Positions 4,784 through 5,681 of a stretch of 5,681 nucleotides of DNA are shown piece after piece. The notes beneath the pieces are model-generated. The model was given only the letters and a program-made list of their open reading frames with translations. It had not been told where the DNA came from and made no database searches. The stretch spans positions 1 through 5,681 of the forward strand of contig JAPPJA010000068.1 of NCBI GenBank assembly GCA_028874675.1. Reading direction: 5' to 3'. Position 1 is the first letter of the stretch. The number at the start of each line of letters is the position of its first letter. The translations under genes and the position numbers were made by a program. Origin of the DNA: Chloroflexota bacterium. GTDB taxonomy: Bacteria; Chloroflexota; Dehalococcoidia; Lucifugimonadales; UBA3495.

Positions 4784-5565
4784 GAAAACCGGAACAGGGA
4801 GGCAGCGGTGCCTCCAAATACCCAGTCCAGGTCCGAGTCGCTGCCCCAGCGTACGTGTTCCATGGGCCAGCGCAGGGCGTTGCGATAGCCTTCCCGGAAA
4901 GCCACCGGCGGAAAGTCGCTTCCCCACATCAGCCTCTGTGGACCGAAAGCCTCGGCAGCCATTTCCATCAGCGGCGGTATATTGCCCGCGAAGGGAAAGG
5001 GCAGGACCATGGGGTTTGGCCTTTCGCAGACTTCTCCCAGTCCAGGGATTTTCATGTAGGTATTGGGGTACTGCGCCAGCGCCAGGACCCGCTTGTAAGC
5101 ATCATAGGGTTCGGTGTCCCTGCCGCCGGCCCCCAGATGTTCGATAATGACCTTCAGGTCGGGTAGTTCCCGAATTATGGCTTCAAACTCCGGAGATGAG
5201 AACGCCTCCAGCTGGCCGCCGGAGCTTACGATAAGCCCCACTTCGCTGGCCTTGCGCCAGATGGCCAGGGGGTCGCTGCCTGGCGACCTGGTGGCGGCGT
5301 TTAGCCTCACTCCCTCCAGGCCCATTCCGGGAAACTCCGCCAGGCGGTCCGGCGCGTCCGGGCTGCCCACGTCAACCATGCCCACCCCGGCAAAGCGGCC
5401 GGGGAATCTCTGCAGGCACTCCGCCAGGTAAGAATTGTCGAACACGCCGTTAATCTGTATGAGCACGGCGTGGTCCACGTCGTTGCGGGCCATCTGGTCC
5501 AGCAGGATTTCCACCGGCTCGAACCAGTAGGGCGTGGCGTGGCAATGGGTGTCAACTATGGGCAT
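4780..5565 (-). CDS. amidohydrolase family 2 protein (metal-dependent hydrolase or decarboxylase)
   Basis: The 261-residue protein belongs to the amidohydrolase_2 family of TIM-barrel metal enzymes, which hydrolyse lactones or amides or decarboxylate aromatic acids; the substrate cannot be read from sequence. It starts with VDTHCH, the HxH metal pair (His7, His9). The middle has GVRLN (85-89) and EHLGA with His143, a likely metal or substrate ligand. Near the end is MWGSDFPP with the conserved Asp217, and the closing GGTAASLF is typical of the family's last helix. No signal peptide or membrane segment is seen, so it is cytosolic. The length is slightly short for the family but nothing is missing. 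GGAAGG (5578-5573) lies seven bases before the ATG, supporting this start. It converges on pth, so it is transcribed separately. Relatives include 2-pyrone-4,6-dicarboxylate lactonase-like enzymes, but I do not assign that activity. Confidence 0.93.
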   Translation of the reverse strand: MPIVDTHCHATPYWFEPVEILLDQMARNDVDHAVLIQINGVFDNSYLAECLQRFPGRFAGVGMVDVGSPDAPDRLAEFPGMGLEGVRLNAATRSPGSDPLAIWRKASEVGLIVSSGGQLEAFSSPEFEAIIRELPDLKVIIEHLGAGGRDTEPYDAYKRVLALAQYPNTYMKIPGLGEVCERPNPMVLPFPFAGNIPPLMEMAAEAFGPQRLMWGSDFPPVAFREGYRNALRWPMEHVRWGSDSDLDWVFGGTAASLFRFS

Positions 5566-5572
5566 ATTACCG

Positions 5573-5578
5573 CCTTCC
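5573..5578 (-). promoter_or_regulatory. ribosome binding site of the amidohydrolase gene
   Basis: On the minus strand GGAAGG lies seven bases before the ATG at 5565. It supports that start, which also places the metal-binding HxH motif at residues 7-9 as expected. Confidence 0.7.
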
Positions 5579-5597
5579 GGGCTCTGGCCAGGGGTGG

Positions 5598-5681
5598 ATG
5601 CGGAACCTGCGGGACCCGTTCAAGCTGCTAGTACTACAACGACGACTTCATGGTGGTGTTTCCGGCCTGATTTGGTTGCGG
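5598..5681 (+). CDS. possible start of a divergent gene, cut by the right edge
   Basis: An ATG at 5598 opens a plus frame of 28 codons with no stop before the window ends, beginning MRNLRDPFKLLVLQRR and turning hydrophobic (VSGLIWL). A G-rich AGGGGTGG directly precedes it, close to the ATG for a Shine-Dalgarno. The N-terminus of a membrane protein would look like this, but the stretch is too short to recognise. A minus frame here is also open from the edge to a TGA at 5620-5622, and the two are unlikely both to be real. Treat as tentative. Confidence 0.25.
   Translation, partial: MRNLRDPFKLLVLQRRLHGGVSGLIWLR

Noticed and set aside
5620..5679. A minus-strand frame open from the right edge, ending in HHHEVVVVVLAA and a TGA at 5620-5622
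   Set aside because: The tail is low-complexity (three His, five Val in a row), no family is recognisable, and it conflicts with the plus-strand frame from 5598. More sequence to the right is needed before calling it.

Overview
The window is about 5.7 kb of GC-rich bacterial chromosome that looks mostly like housekeeping sequence. It has four complete genes, two edge fragments, one divergent promoter region and one convergent gene end. I see no rRNA, tRNA, CRISPR array, transposase or phage gene. A lipoprotein-type DUF4349 protein, a ligA-pth pair and a single-domain amidohydrolase_2 enzyme would fit a Chloroflexota genome (Dehalococcoidia/SAR202-like). That placement is inferred from gene content and protein style only, not from a marker-gene comparison.

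Layout from left to right. Bases 1-95 hold the 3' flank of the first gene, and possibly the last codons of a plus-strand gene entering from the left. A minus-strand gene (96-1763) encodes a 555-residue predicted lipoprotein. It has a DUF4349 domain with a coiled coil, two tandem PKD-like domains and a C-terminal membrane anchor. Bases 1764-2017 are a divergent intergenic region. On the minus strand it has a strong extended -10 promoter so close to the DUF4349 start codon that the mRNA may be leaderless. On the plus strand it has -10 candidates and several palindromes ahead of ligA.

ligA (2018-4069) encodes a full-length NAD+-dependent DNA ligase. It overlaps pth (4066-4728, peptidyl-tRNA hydrolase) by an ATGA stop/start, so the two are probably co-transcribed and translationally coupled. 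The pth reading frame offers a 35-codon N-terminal extension ahead of the usual family start. A long imperfect hairpin (4729-4783) fills the gap between pth and the convergent minus-strand amidohydrolase gene (4780-5565). Bases 5566-5681 contain that gene's ribosome binding site and possibly the first 28 codons of a divergent plus-strand gene running off the right edge.

The genes do not form an obvious single pathway. LigA seals DNA nicks in replication and repair, and Pth recycles peptidyl-tRNA in translation. The DUF4349/PKD protein is probably displayed on the outer face of the cytoplasmic membrane, and the amidohydrolase is a cytosolic metal-dependent hydrolase or decarboxylase of unknown substrate. 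The points most worth a second look are the DUF4349-PKD architecture, the possible leaderless promoter, the palindromes in the ligA promoter, the Pth extension and the convergent hairpin. I did not find convincing evidence of a new multi-gene system.
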